Source: Undaria pinnatifida (lineage: Eukaryota > Sar > Phaeophyceae > Laminariales > Alariaceae). From it: a DNA stretch of 64,000 nucleotides. Below are positions 10,054-20,544 of this stretch, one piece after another; the first letter of the stretch is position 1; every line of letters starts with the position of its first letter. The position numbers and the translations under genes are program-made. The stretch covers positions 14,191,205 through 14,255,204 of the forward strand of contig JABAKD010000005.1 of the NCBI GenBank assembly GCA_012845835.1. Reading direction: 5' to 3'. The notes under the pieces were generated by a model. The model had not been told where the DNA came from. It saw nothing but the letters and a program-made list of their open reading frames with translations, and searched no databases.

Positions 10054-11690
10054 TTATGCAGCATTTGCGCGTCGCTTTGCAGCTTTGCGTCTCTCCTTTT
10101 CATGCCAATTCCGCATGAACAATTCGGCTCCCTCCTCTACTCGTCGAAACCATCTGCCAGCCTTCTGAGCGGCCTTTCGCCATCCTTCGAATTTCATTTC
10201 GAAGACCGACACATCCTCCTTTAGATGATTCATCCGGTTTTTCTCTTTCTGCCCCGAGTATCCCTTACCCCCAACAAGCTCCCCAAAAGTCACCCTCTGT
10301 AGCAGACGCTCCTCCCTCATACGTGCTTTGAATCCCGCAAACAATATCCTCCGTTTGCGCACTATCGCCTCTATGCTCTCGGAAGCTGTCTTGGAAAGCG
10401 TGTTGGCGCACGATAGGGTGTGGTCGCCGCGCTTCCTTTTCCGCCATCCGAGGCATCGGAAGAGCATAGAGTGGTGAACCCATCGTAGCTTGTCAAAGTC
10501 AAGCTTGTTCGGGCTCCACGTCATGCAACCGTAAAGCAGTGTCTCGACCATCTCAGTTTTGAGCAACCCCACCTTCAGCCGTATACGCGCACCCGGGCGA
10601 TCATAGATTTCCGTATGGTACCGCTGGAAGCACGCCCAGTCCTTCTGCAGAAGCCGCGTTATTTCAATACTAAGGTCTCTGTCTGCGGTGATATCCCCGC
10701 CCAAGTATACAAACTCGGTTGTTGGTTTGTATACCTGGCCGGCTGTATTGATGGTGAACGAGACATTCCCGCCGCCTTTTGCTTGCAGGCACATGGTATC
10801 GGTTTGCGCCCTGGAGACTGTGAGCCCGCACGACAAGCACGCAGTCACGATCACCGTAATCATCCCCTCCAGCCCTTCTGGTGATCGCGATACGAGACCC
10901 GCATCGTCCGCGTACAGCGTGCCCCTCAATCTCTGCACATCATCCCCCTCCTTCCTTCTCCGCCCGTCGACTTTGCCTGTGCGTGAAATGCCTTTCTTCT
11001 CGCCTTTCACCTTTCGTTGGAGCTGTAATGTGTTGTCCGTGATGGCTTCATCAGCGAGGAAGCTTTTCCCGTCTACATGCAGTACCGCCGTGAAAATCGT
11101 GTTGAACAGCATCCTTGCCTGAGACCTTGCCCCACTTCGAACTTATCCGAGGACTATCCATCATCCAGCCGCACGCGTGCTTGCATACCGTCGTGAAATT
11201 GGCCGATGACGGGGAGCTACCTCGGTGGCACGCCAAAACGAGCAATGACATCCCACAGAAGGATTCGGTCGACCGAGTCATATACTTTGGTGGGGTCGAT
11301 AAAGCACAAGTACAAGGGGGTGACCATCTTCCGCGCCAGTTCCTGCAGTCATCGTACTTCTAACATCATGTCAACCGTCGAGCGTTAGGATCCAAACCCA
11401 CCTTGTTCCTCCGGCAGAATGTACTCGCGTTTGCTAAAGTCACTTAGGCGACCCGCGATGACTTTGAAGAATACTTTTTTGGCTTGAGCCACGAGGGAGA
11501 TGCCACGATCATTGCGACACTCAGTCCGATATTGGTTCTTGCGAAGCACCTTAATCGTTGCATATTTCATATTTCCATTGTTGCGGTACGCCACCTGCTC
11601 TCCACGCAGCGACGATGATATCGTAGAACTTTCCGACAGTGTCGAATTCTACTTCGTCGGCTAAGACCCCCAAGAGCTCGGCAGGGAGAC
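10054..11690 (-). pseudogene. LINE reverse transcriptase (copy B)
   Basis: Successive minus-strand pieces follow the polymerase in order. GPNGLPAELLG and [12 protein letters not shown] (about 11690-11585) come first, then [11 protein letters not shown] and [10 protein letters not shown] (about 11520-11390). Next are [14 protein letters not shown] (the first catalytic Asp region), [10 protein letters not shown] and VGQGLRQGC (about 11310-11110), and then LYADDAGLVSRS (catalytic YADD), FVYLGGDITADRD and LLYGCMTWSPNKLD in a continuous frame of 352 codons (10054-11112). The enzyme copies element RNA at the nicked target. At least one frameshift near 11570 and stops near 11390, 11350, 11220 and 11170 show it is broken, but the C-terminal half is remarkably open. 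Confidence 0.88.
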
Positions 11691-11861
11691 CATTGGGCCC
11701 TACCACCTATCCGTTCGCCAACGCACGGATCGCTTCCTCTACTTAGTACCTAGACGGGACATCGTCCAGTGGTCTGCACGGGGCCGCTGCCTAAGCTCGT
11801 CCACCATGCTCGGGTCTAGGGTTGATGACTTGGTGATAATCAGTACTGGGCCTTTCCGCGG

Positions 11862-12520
11862 TTAGGACTTTGAAACGTACGTTATACCACAAGCAGGTGT
11901 AACATAGTACGTGTTGAGGAGGGTAAGTTTGTTATCAGTTGCGTGAATCAATACTCGCTCTCCGTTGTCGTTCAGCTCGTCACGCCCGTATGCACCCAAA
12001 AACCTGCTGTCGGTCCACCCAATCCCTCTCTTGCCTGTGCGAGCATTTGCGTCCATCAGAACAAGGAGGTGGTCCCTACAGGGTACCCCCTTGACCACCT
12101 CGTCAAGTCAACTCCGAACTAATCATTTCCGATGGTGCTCTTGTCGAGAGTGGGAGCGTAGCCTACAATGAAAGACACACCGTTAGATTTCCTTTTAAGT
12201 TGAATGCGAACCTTCATCAATCTAGCACTTCGGCACTCAACCACGATGTCGCCCTTTTCCATCCCCGCCACGATATACTGGCAAACAGCTAAGCCTACCC
12301 CGTGGTTCCCTTTCTTTTCGCGATTTCCTTCGTCTGACCCTGAGCAAAACACAACATACCCCGTCGCCGTAACGGGACTTTATCCATTGCGCCCCACCTC
12401 CTACAATCCTATGATATCACAACCTGTCCCTGCAGGTGGTTAGTATCTCTTCGGCGTGACCTATGCCATTCGTGCCCTTGAAAACACGTGAGCCAACGTT
12501 GTACGTACCCGTTGCCCTGT
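11862..12520 (-). pseudogene. LINE endonuclease/exonuclease/phosphatase domain (copy B)
   Basis: Minus-strand pieces fit the APE-like nuclease that nicks target DNA. A start resembling TYNVGSRV is followed by AEEILTTCRDRL, GYVVFCSGSDEGN, NHGVGLAVCQYIV, FIVGYAPTLDKS, then LVLMDANARTG (Asp/Asn of the active site) and YGRDELNDNGERVL. Stops interrupt it in the first third and just after FIVGYAPTLDKSTIGND. It lies directly upstream of the reverse transcriptase, as expected for one polyprotein. Confidence 0.82.
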
Positions 12521-12529
12521 TCTGGACCT

Positions 12530-15185
12530 AGCCCTTGCACCTGTGCGAATGGTCCGAACAGTCCTTAGAATTCTGCGTCTGGTCCTCTTTTTCCGAGCAT
12601 CCGATCTCCTCCCTAACACCCTCTGTTCTTACCAGACAGCGTATTTCCCCCTCTGCGTCTCCCTTTTCCTAGCCTGGTTCTTTCCCAAGTGTCAACGTGA
12701 AGGGGGCAGCAGCCCCGACACGCGACGTCCATCTTCTTCCTGACTTTGATGCTTACTCACGTTGGTTTGGTCCTCTCTTCTCTGTTCGATACGAGCTCCA
12801 CGCTTTCCGCGGCGATGATGCGACACTGGGCCTGCAGGCAAGACTGATGCGTTACAAAATTCGCGAGGAACGTTTTCGCATAATTGCTGGCTGTCACCGC
12901 CGGCCTGGCCATACCCGACCGCTAGTTCAGCGCACAAGTACGGTCGACGCCAAACACACTCTCAGGGGCTCTGGTACGCTTTGGCGAAGCGTCAGGTCCG
13001 AGCACCACCCCGGCCGGGGAGCAGCCGAGGGAGGAACCTATGTGTTAGCTGACGAGTGATTTATGCATTTTTTTTGCGTTTTTGCGGACCGTCTCTTGGC
13101 CGGGATCGAGTACCTTTCTACTTCGATGCTTGCAACGACCCCACGAAACAATCGGATTGGCCAACGCGACCACCAAACAACAATGGCCCCTTTTCCGCCA
13201 AATGATACCGTTTTTTGGCCACTGAACTCAATAAAAATACATAACCATCATACACCCATGCATCCTGCCCGGTATTGGCCGGGTCTTCAAGACGTCACGG
13301 CACGTCGATCACCCCGACTTCACGCTTCTTGTTACCAACGAAGCGCGACATGAACCATCAGCTTCATGCTCATGCGATACTTTTGTACCATGCTTAACAT
13401 CTATCATCTGCTGCCTCACTCAGTGTAAACTGCATCCCGCGCAATACTCCATCGCATGTTGGTTGTACGTAAACAACAGCTGCACCAGCAGGCATTTAAT
13501 ACGTACTCCGAGTATATTCGATGTGCAATGAACCGACGCTATTGCCGTGCGGGTGCGTTCGGCGGCTGAGAGTAAGAAGTATAGGGGGTGAACATATTTG
13601 AGGAACAACCAACACATATTGTTCGTGTTCACTTGATCAAAATCAATGCCAGCAGTTGGCAAAAATGGCTAGAAGAAGAGGAAATAGGGGGGAGAGAATC
13701 CACAGGTAGTATATATGCATACGTCCCGGGCGCCATTTCGGGTGATTGCTTAGCACCAATGTAGGCTACATCGCTGTGGGGACGCTTGGGCCGGTTGTAC
13801 AAACGGTGGGCGGTGGAATACAAAGGGATCCGGCGTGTACAGTACATGTTGAATTCGAGACATACTTTGGCGGGCGGCAGTGTCGGGAGGTGTTGTGCCC
13901 ATGAGGAGATCATGGCAAAAAGGGAGTACGTAGCGATGCCGTACGAGCGCTGATGTGGACATGGCTCTGGAGAGGGGTATGGCCTGCAGTCACGCCTTAC
14001 TGGGCTGGGGTATTTACTAGTGCATCACGGCGTTTGCGACACGACGGCTACAGGGTGCAGCGAATCGTTCGATGTCTGACTAGAGGCAGACAGGCATAGT
14101 GGCGACGGGGTTTGGGCGGACACGTGTTTGTGGTTAGGACGCGAGGGGCTAGGGTTGTGGATGGCATGGCCTTAAAAGGGAGCTGGAAAGGGGAGGTTGA
14201 ACCGCTAGGTGCGACAAGATAACGTATGAACGACACAAGAGAAATAAACTGCTGAGAGTGGATGGCGGAAGCAGGGCTGCAACACCACTTTGTGCATCGC
14301 TTGTGTTTGTTACGAGCTGTACGAGCGGAAAGAGCGGATGAAGGGTGCTGCGGGTGGAGGTCATCCAAGGAAGAGGGGGGTTCATGCATGGTCATATTTG
14401 TATGACCATGGGCGCATTGACGTCAACAGGAAGAAGGGAAAAGGGGAAATAAGGAGATGGGCTTGTCGCCGATTCCAGCAAGGGAGAGCAGTAGCGTCGG
14501 AGAGCAGCGGGAGAATGTCGCATGAGGAGCTAAACTGTTGCTGATCTACCTACCGGACGGAGACAAGGTGGAGAACGACCGGCTAGTAATTCTTGCGTGT
14601 TCGGTTGCAGCTGAGAAGGGCCAGTAACATACCGGTGTTGCAAAAAGCACAGGAGGAGGCACAGTGAGGCCAGTCCTGTACAGGTGTTGCCACAAGCCCA
14701 GGTGGCCGAGAGGCTGAGGAAAGGGGGCATATACCCTGTACGTTAAACCCCAGGACAGACAGTTGATGGAGTGTGCACGTTAATACCTGTAGTTGTGAAC
14801 ACTGCGTACCATTCCAGACGGGATTGCAATACTAATACTACTACTATATTTTAGAGTACTGACGAGGGCAAGAAAGTTGCATGCCTTCAGTATGATGAAT
14901 TTGGATCCGACGTTTGGCGTGGACAAATCACGGTCGAAGACCGTGTAAATTGCGGTTACAGAGGGATTCGAAAACAAAAACCTTCCCACGGAAGGGTAAG
15001 AGTGCATCGTCATCAGATCAGACCCCGAGGTATTCACATGAGGTGCTCAACATCTCACTCAAAAAAAGACCTCGAACGCATTCGTTCGCCAAACCGGAAT
15101 AAGCCCCTATGCCTCAGCCCTAAAACAATATTGTATTTGTAATAGGAGTAGACCAACCGGTAGTTTTTCACTTACTTGAGGTCGA
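12530..15185. other. Gene-poor stretch upstream of LINE copy B
   Basis: Holds a plus-strand frame at 12697-13059 (120 codons), a minus-strand frame at 14048-14395 (115 codons) and a minus-strand frame at 14780-15037 (85 codons). None has a recognisable domain, a transmembrane pattern or splice partners. The first 0.5 kb may be LINE 5' sequence. I would not call a gene here. Confidence 0.4.
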
Positions 15186-15196
15186 TCAAACACATT

Positions 15197-15655
15197 TCCT
15201 GACACACTACTTGACACACTACTTGACACATTACTTGACACACTACTTGACACATTACTTGACACACTAGTTGACACAATGATTGACACATTGCTTGACA
15301 CACTGCTTGACACACTACTTAACAAACTACTTGACACATTACTTGACGCACTCCTTGACACATTACGCTTTGACACACTACTTGACACACTACTTGACAA
15401 ACTACTTGACACACTACTTGACACATTACTTGACACACTACTTGACACATTACTTAACACACTACTTAACGAACTACTTGACACATTACTTGACGCTCTC
15501 CTTGACACATTACGCTTTGACACACTACTTGACACATTACTTTTGACACATTACTTGACATAATACTTGACACATTACTTTACACATTTCTTGACACATC
15601 ACTTGACACATCACTTGACACATTACTTAACGCATTACATGACACATCACGTTCA
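15197..15655 (+). repeat. 12-bp minisatellite array, block 1
   Basis: About 38 copies of CACAYTACTTGA with point variants. Because 12 is a multiple of three, every frame without a stop stays open, producing artificial tetrapeptide-repeat frames on both strands (THYL, LDTL, SNVS). These should not be taken for proteins. It is joined on its right to the 44-bp satellite. Confidence 0.92.
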
Positions 15656-15659
15656 GGTC

Positions 15660-16300
15660 GTGTTCTGTAAATATTTTGGATTTCGGGTAAGGGTATGGGG
15701 GTCTTACAGAACTTCGAGAAGGTTCGGTTACGGTAAAGGAAGTGCGACAGAACTATCAGAAGTTCCGGGTATTATTGTAGCACAGGCATACAGATCTTCG
15801 AGAAGTTCCGGTCGGGTACAAAACATGCTGTACCCGTACCCCGAGTTGTATGGCCAAGGACGTACAGAACATCCCGAAGTTCCAGATACGGGTATGAATG
15901 TCTTACAGAACTCCCAGAAGTTCCGGGTACGAGTATGAAAGTCTTACAAAACTTTCAGAACTTCCGGGTATTGTGGCAAAGGCGTACATAGCTTCCAGAA
16001 GTTCCGGGCAAGGTAAAAACAAGATGTACCCGTACCCCGGGGCTTTGTGGCACCGGCGTACAGAACTTCCTGAAGTTCCGGGTACGGGTATGAGTGTCCC
16101 ACGGAAGTTACAGAAGTTCTTCGTAGGGTAGTACCTGCGGTAAATACCTTAGGTATGGTTTTGTATGTACCCTACAGACAGAACGAAAATAGAAAGTGCG
16201 GGTATGCGTATGAATGTCGTACAGAATTCACAGACGTTCCGGGTATGTACAGAACTCGCAGAAGTCCCGTGTATGGGAAATTACCGGGTAAATACCCTCC
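15660..16300 (+). repeat. About 44-bp satellite array, block 1
   Basis: About fourteen degenerate units of GAAGTTCCGGGTACGGGTAT plus a GTCTTACAGAACTTC part. Some units carry an alternative centre (GTACCCGTACCCCG or TGTGGCACAGGCGTACAG). It directly follows the 12-bp array. Confidence 0.88.
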
Positions 16301-17180
16301 TCAAAAGAGGCGAAAAAACAAGTTGACTGGTCAAAAGACGCAATTGTCAACGCAGATCCAATTACTGCGATTGGCATGCTGCATACACTGATGAACTCAT
16401 AGGACATAACACATTTGGGCAACATTTGCGTACGATTGTAGCCAATTTTTGTTGTTCGTTTTTTCGTTCACAAACCCTGTTTGTGTTGGTGCTATGTTCC
16501 ATAAATTTCACAATAAGAACCTTTCCAATTCTTCAAAGTACCACTTCCTCCGCGGCCACAGGTTTGTCTCCCACATTACCGTACTGTTGCTCGAGAAAAC
16601 ATTTGCAATAAAACTGATACTACAGCATATTGAATACAAGGTACACTATATTATTTGAATGGCAAGCACGGAATCCTTTCAACCGAGAACAAAAACAAGA
16701 AATAAATGCCGATCACAGCAGCTACTATGATAATTACAAGTATCTAGCATAAAAGCTTCGAGCATTGTTTACTATTAACTTTAACATAATAATTTCAGTC
16801 ATCTAGCCTAGTCTAATAGAAAGACTTTCGAGCATTTGATACCCATAGATTATCAAAATTCCAATCATATCTGATCAGACTATATTATCCTTTAAAAAAC
16901 TTATAAGTATACAAAAAAGACATCCGGATTGCAACTATTATACAAAGAGGCCCACCAACTTCCAAGGTTATTGAGCTTACAAGAACAAATGCAAACCTTA
17001 CTTCGAATCCCACCAACGAAACTGCCGAAAAAGACAAAACACGCGAATGCTAATTTAACTATTAGTCTATAGCTGGGGCAAGAAAAGCAGTTCCGCGTAG
17101 AGGCGAAATAAACACGAACAGGTGCTACTGCTGTGAGCTAATATAAATAGTAGTCACCAGTCTCGCCGCCCCCCAGCGTT
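16300..17180. other. AT-rich spacer, no supported gene
   Basis: AT-rich sequence downstream of the stop codon at 17183-17185 of the minus-strand gene. It may include that gene's 3' untranslated region. Short frames only. Confidence 0.45.
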
Positions 17181-17182
17181 CG

Positions 17183-18185
17183 TCAGCCTTCGTTCAAGCC
17201 CATGTCGTCAGTAGAAGGCGCCGAAGGATTGTGCAAGACGTCAAACGCGGCTTCAGCCCCCACGAAGTCAGCGTCCAGCCCGTAGTGGATGATGGCGAGC
17301 GAGGTCTTCTTGATCTCCTCCTGCGTGTTACTGACAACCACCTGGGAAGACGGCAGTTAGTTATAAAAAAAATAAAGACGACGATTACGCCTTTGCTTGT
17401 ATGCATCATCATTTTAATGTACTACAGTATATATCGTAAAAAAATAAAATACACTGCAGCTGTGAGATGGAATATTTTGTCGAAACTCATCTTTGCAAGC
17501 TGTGTGTGATACTCCGATCGCGCGTATTACAGGTTGTGTGTCCTCATTAAGGATATAGGTCGGCGACCCCCCTAGCAACTACAGTGTAGCTTTCAGGGTC
17601 AACAGGGTGATGTTCGGCAGTCTGTACGCGGAAACTATTAAACCCGTTTCTGAGGGGGGTAAAATCTGACAGCTTTGGAAGGAAATGCATCCGTTTATCA
17701 AGAGAATCCTGTAAGTCGAATAACCGGTGAGGGGGGCCGGAGTTTTTACGGACGTGGGGGCCTGGTTTTGATCAAAATCGAGCGGGATTGGAGGGGGGGA
17801 GGGGTAGGAGGGTACGGGTGGGGCTGGTCAATTTGTGCGTGGAAGCTATATATAGAGCCAACTATGATTCAAAACGACAATTGAAATCTACCTGGCTTCA
17901 AAGGGACAAGAGAGAGAGGAGAGAATAGACCCCAAAAATGTGTGCGTATAGAATATAACCACAAAACCAAAAGTGCCGCCACTCAACCATAAACCACTGA
18001 CCTTATGTGTAGCGACGTGCATCTTTACCAGGAGGTGCTTGATTCGCCGAGAAGAAAGCGGCGAAACGTGGGTCGTGTTGAATATGAGCAGCCCCACCAG
18101 CTCCTGGCACGTCGAACCAGACGAGAAGAAGCCGAACGGCAGAAACTTCTCGATCACCATCTTGGCAGCAATAAGCTCGCGAAAT
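17183..18185 (-). CDS. Unrecognised protein, last two exons (partial gene)
   Basis: Two minus-strand exons join cleanly. Exon n-1 is 18185-18002: acceptor TTATTCAG, donor AAG/GTCAGT, 61 codons after one split base. It reads FRELIAAKMVIEKFLPFGFF, then STCQELVGLL and RRIKHLLVKMHVATHK. The last exon is 17341-17183: acceptor CTTCCCAG, 52 residues, then TGA. It reads VVVSNTQEEIKKTSLAIIHY, then GLDADFVGAEAAFDVLHN and an acidic tail ending MGLNEG. Phase is kept across the 660-bp intron. Composition is protein-like and free of stops, unlike the surroundings. I do not recognise the family. Upstream exons were not found: a broken transposase-like frame and a telomere-junction relic lie just upstream, so the gene may have a long intron or be truncated. 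A family G copy sits inside the intron. Confidence 0.55.
17435..17870 (+). mobile_element. Family G repeat inside an intron
   Basis: Single-arm copy with AATACACTGCAGCTGTGAGA, CTCCGATCGCGCG, GTCCTCATTAAGGATATAGG, the GGGTCAACAGGGTGATG block and a G-rich end. It lies between the two exons of the unrecognised minus-strand gene. I could not see a clear target duplication. Confidence 0.7.
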
Positions 18186-18460
18186 CTGAATAAAATAACA
18201 CAAAACACGCAGCAGCAACGATTGGAAGGTAGGTGTTGCGGGCAGGTAATATGAGCAGCCAGCGCGCGCGTGAGACCAGATATCATTTCCTTCCCTTCCC
18301 TTCACAGCCAGATCAGGGCAGCGGGACAAAAAGGCAAAATGACAACGCAGTCCTACTAAGTCCACGGAAAATACCGGTGGGCTGAGATTTGTCGACGAAT
18401 TTGGAACACGCGGTATTTTTCAACTTTTTTTCACTTTGTTTTGGTATACCCCCCTTATTT

Positions 18461-18500
18461 GGGTTAGGGTTAGGGTTAGGGTCTAACCCTAACCCTAACC
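18461..18500. repeat. Head-to-head telomere repeat junction
   Basis: Three G-strand telomere repeats (GGGTTAGGGTTAGGG...) are followed after TC by three C-strand repeats (TAACCCTAACCCTAACC). The G-strand-then-C-strand order is what end-to-end telomere joining produces. The whole tract is only about 40 bp. Confidence 0.85.
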
Positions 18501-18512
18501 GTAAGCTCCGCT

Positions 18513-19056
18513 AGATGTTCCTTTTCGCTTGTTTTTGCTTTCCAGCCTTCACAACGCCAGCCACTACGCGCAGCAGGTGTTTGCTCTTGTGGTGGGTGCT
18601 CACGGTTCTGCGGTCGTCCTTTTTGCGGGGAGCCGCCGCCTTGTTTTTGCGGCACGAGGGGTCCGCCATGCAGAAGTACTTGTGTTTGTGGTCCTCCCCC
18701 GCTAACGGGACGACGTAGACTCCTAGCGAGTACATAAACGTCCGCTCGCGTCAACCCTTCTTCCTGTAGCCGTCCGGGACCTTGAAGTCATCGACGGCTT
18801 GGACGATGTCCACGGGCAATACATACACCTCTCATTTCATGTCGTACACGAGCGCCGGTGTAATTACAAGGACGGCTTTATGGTCATCCACCTCGATTAC
18901 CTCGAGCTGGCGCCCGGCTGCTGGTGGAGTAGACGAACTGCCGCCACCCCTGGCTGACGGAGGGGGGGGAAGATGAACTGCCGCCATCCCTGTCAGGCGG
19001 GGATCCTTGCGTATCCGCTGCGTCCATATTCCCTCTCGGCGGGTGCACAAATGCAA
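18513..19056 (-). pseudogene. Broken BED-type zinc-finger-like frame (transposase relic?)
   Basis: One minus-strand frame reads through from MAAVHLPPPPSARGG (about 18985), LEVIEVDDHKAVLVI, LVYDMK, stop, VYVLPVDIVQAVDDFKVPDG, stop, then MYSLGVYVVPLAGEDHKHKY, FCMADPSCRKNK, RTVSTHHKSKHLL and a basic end. The spacing of aromatic, C-x(5)-C and H-x(4)-H residues resembles a BED finger, as found at the N-terminus of hAT-type transposases. Two in-frame stops break it and no catalytic domain follows. Alternatively it is an unrelated host finger protein. Confidence 0.4.
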
Positions 19057-19289
19057 TTGACGGATGTGGGTGTTTGTTTTATGGTTTTGTGTCTGGGATG
19101 CGGGTGGTTGTGAACGAGTGGGTCTGTTTGTGTGTTTGTGGGGGGGTTTGGTTTTGTGAAATTTCGTGTTGCGGGTGTGTGGCGTCAGCGTAGCGGAAGA
19201 GACGGGACGTCAGAATGCATAACACGAGACATGAGGTCAGAACGCGCTCGACCCTAATTTTCAAAGTTAACTATTTGTACCCGCCACTC

Positions 19290-19710
19290 GGTTATTGTTA
19301 CAAGCGTATACCCGTACCCGGGGATTTGTGCCACAGGCTCACAGAGCTCACAAAACCTCCGGGTAAGGGTACGGGGTTCTTACAGATCTTCCAGATCTTC
19401 CGGATACAGGTACTGAAGTCTTACAGAAGTTCCAGAACTTCCGGGTACGGGTACGGAAGTCTTACAGAAGTTACACAAGTTCCGGGTAGTGTGGCACGGG
19501 CGTGAAGAACTCACAAACGTTCCGAGCAGGTTAAAAATTGCTGTACCCGTACCACGGCTATTGCGGGCACGGGCGTGAAGGAACTTCCAGACGTTTCGTC
19601 GGGTACGGGTATGAATGGCGTACAAACTTCCAGAAGGTTCGGGTACGGGTATAAACGACCTACAGAACTTACAGGAGTTCTTTGTAGGGTAATACCCGGG
19701 GTAAACACAT
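19290..19710 (+). repeat. About 44-bp satellite array, block 2
   Basis: About nine degenerate units of the same family as 15660-16300 (AGAAGTTCCGGGTACGGGTA, GTCTTACAGAAGTT). Here it precedes the 12-bp array, the reverse of block 1. Confidence 0.87.
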
Positions 19711-19737
19711 ACCCTGGGTATGGTTTGTGAGTACCTC

Positions 19738-20320
19738 ACAGAACACAACCTTGCATTACTTCACACACTACTTGACGAATTACTTTACACATTCCTTGAC
19801 ACATTGCTTGATACGTTGCTTGACACACTACTTGACACACTACTTTACACATTACTCGGCACACTATATTACACACTTCTTGGCACATTACTTGACACAA
19901 TACTTGACGCATTACTTGACACATTACTTGACACATTGATTGACACGTTGCTTGACACACTACTTGAACTACTTGACACATTAGTTGACACATTACTTGG
20001 CACATTACTTCACACACTACTTGACACATCACTTGACACACTTTTTGGCTTATTACTTGACGCACGTTTCGACACATTTCTTGACACGCACTTTTTGACA
20101 CAATACTTGACACACTTTTTGACGCACTACGTAACACATAACTTGACACATTACTTTTCGACACATTACTTTTTGACACACTACTTAACACGCTGCTTGA
20201 TACACTACTTGACGCATTACTTGACACGTTACTTGACGCATTACTTGACGCATTACTTGACGCATTACTTGACACACTATTTGACGCATTACTTGGAAAC
20301 ATTACTTGACACAATGTCAT
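19738..20320 (+). repeat. 12-bp minisatellite array, block 2
   Basis: About 48 copies of CACAYTACTTGA with variants. The array produces frames of 257 codons (plus) and 198 codons (minus) that consist only of repeat translation. Same unit and strand as block 1. Confidence 0.92.
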
Positions 20321-20388
20321 CAGGTCAGACATTCCGAAACTTTAGCAGATCGAAACAATGCCGCGGCTACCGTGGGATTAGTGGTCGA

Positions 20389-20542
20389 ACATCAAATATC
20401 ACCGATCCAACATCACCTATCGAACATCACCTATCATACATCACCTATCAAACATCACCTATAAAACATCACTTATCAAACATAACCTATTAAACATCAC
20501 CTTTCAAACATCACCTATCAAACATCACCTATCAAACATCAT
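20389..20542 (+). repeat. 14-bp minisatellite
   Basis: About eleven copies of AACATCACCTATCA with point changes, just downstream of the 12-bp array. Confidence 0.9.
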
Positions 20543-20544
20543 CC

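Larger units (their letters stand above)
9245..12525 (-). mobile_element. LINE (APE-type non-LTR retrotransposon), copy B, most complete
   Basis: Read on the minus strand, 5' to 3': an endonuclease domain (about 12520-11862), reverse transcriptase (about 11690-10480), a basic C-terminal region (to about 10054), a G-rich tract (10022-9968), a polypyrimidine tract (complement of 9600-9760), a conserved 3' non-coding region, and an AAC microsatellite tail (9272-9245). Order and motifs fit APE-bearing LINEs. Several stops and frameshifts make it inactive. I could not define a separate ORF1; 12530-13060 may hold its remnant or a 5' UTR. Confidence 0.85.

Noticed and set aside
12697-13059. 120-codon plus-strand frame as a gene
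   Set aside because: No domain, no splice partners, and lies next to the 5' end of LINE copy B, probably antisense to its leader.
15107-15563. Ser/Val-rich and Leu/Asp/Thr-rich repeat proteins
   Set aside because: Same 12-bp array artefact; no start context, no flanking domain.
15197-16300. CRISPR-like array
   Set aside because: Units are contiguous, degenerate and without unique spacers; eukaryotic context.
19720-20493. 257-codon plus-strand frame and 198-codon minus-strand frame
   Set aside because: They are translations of the 12-bp minisatellite; a period divisible by three keeps frames open on both strands.
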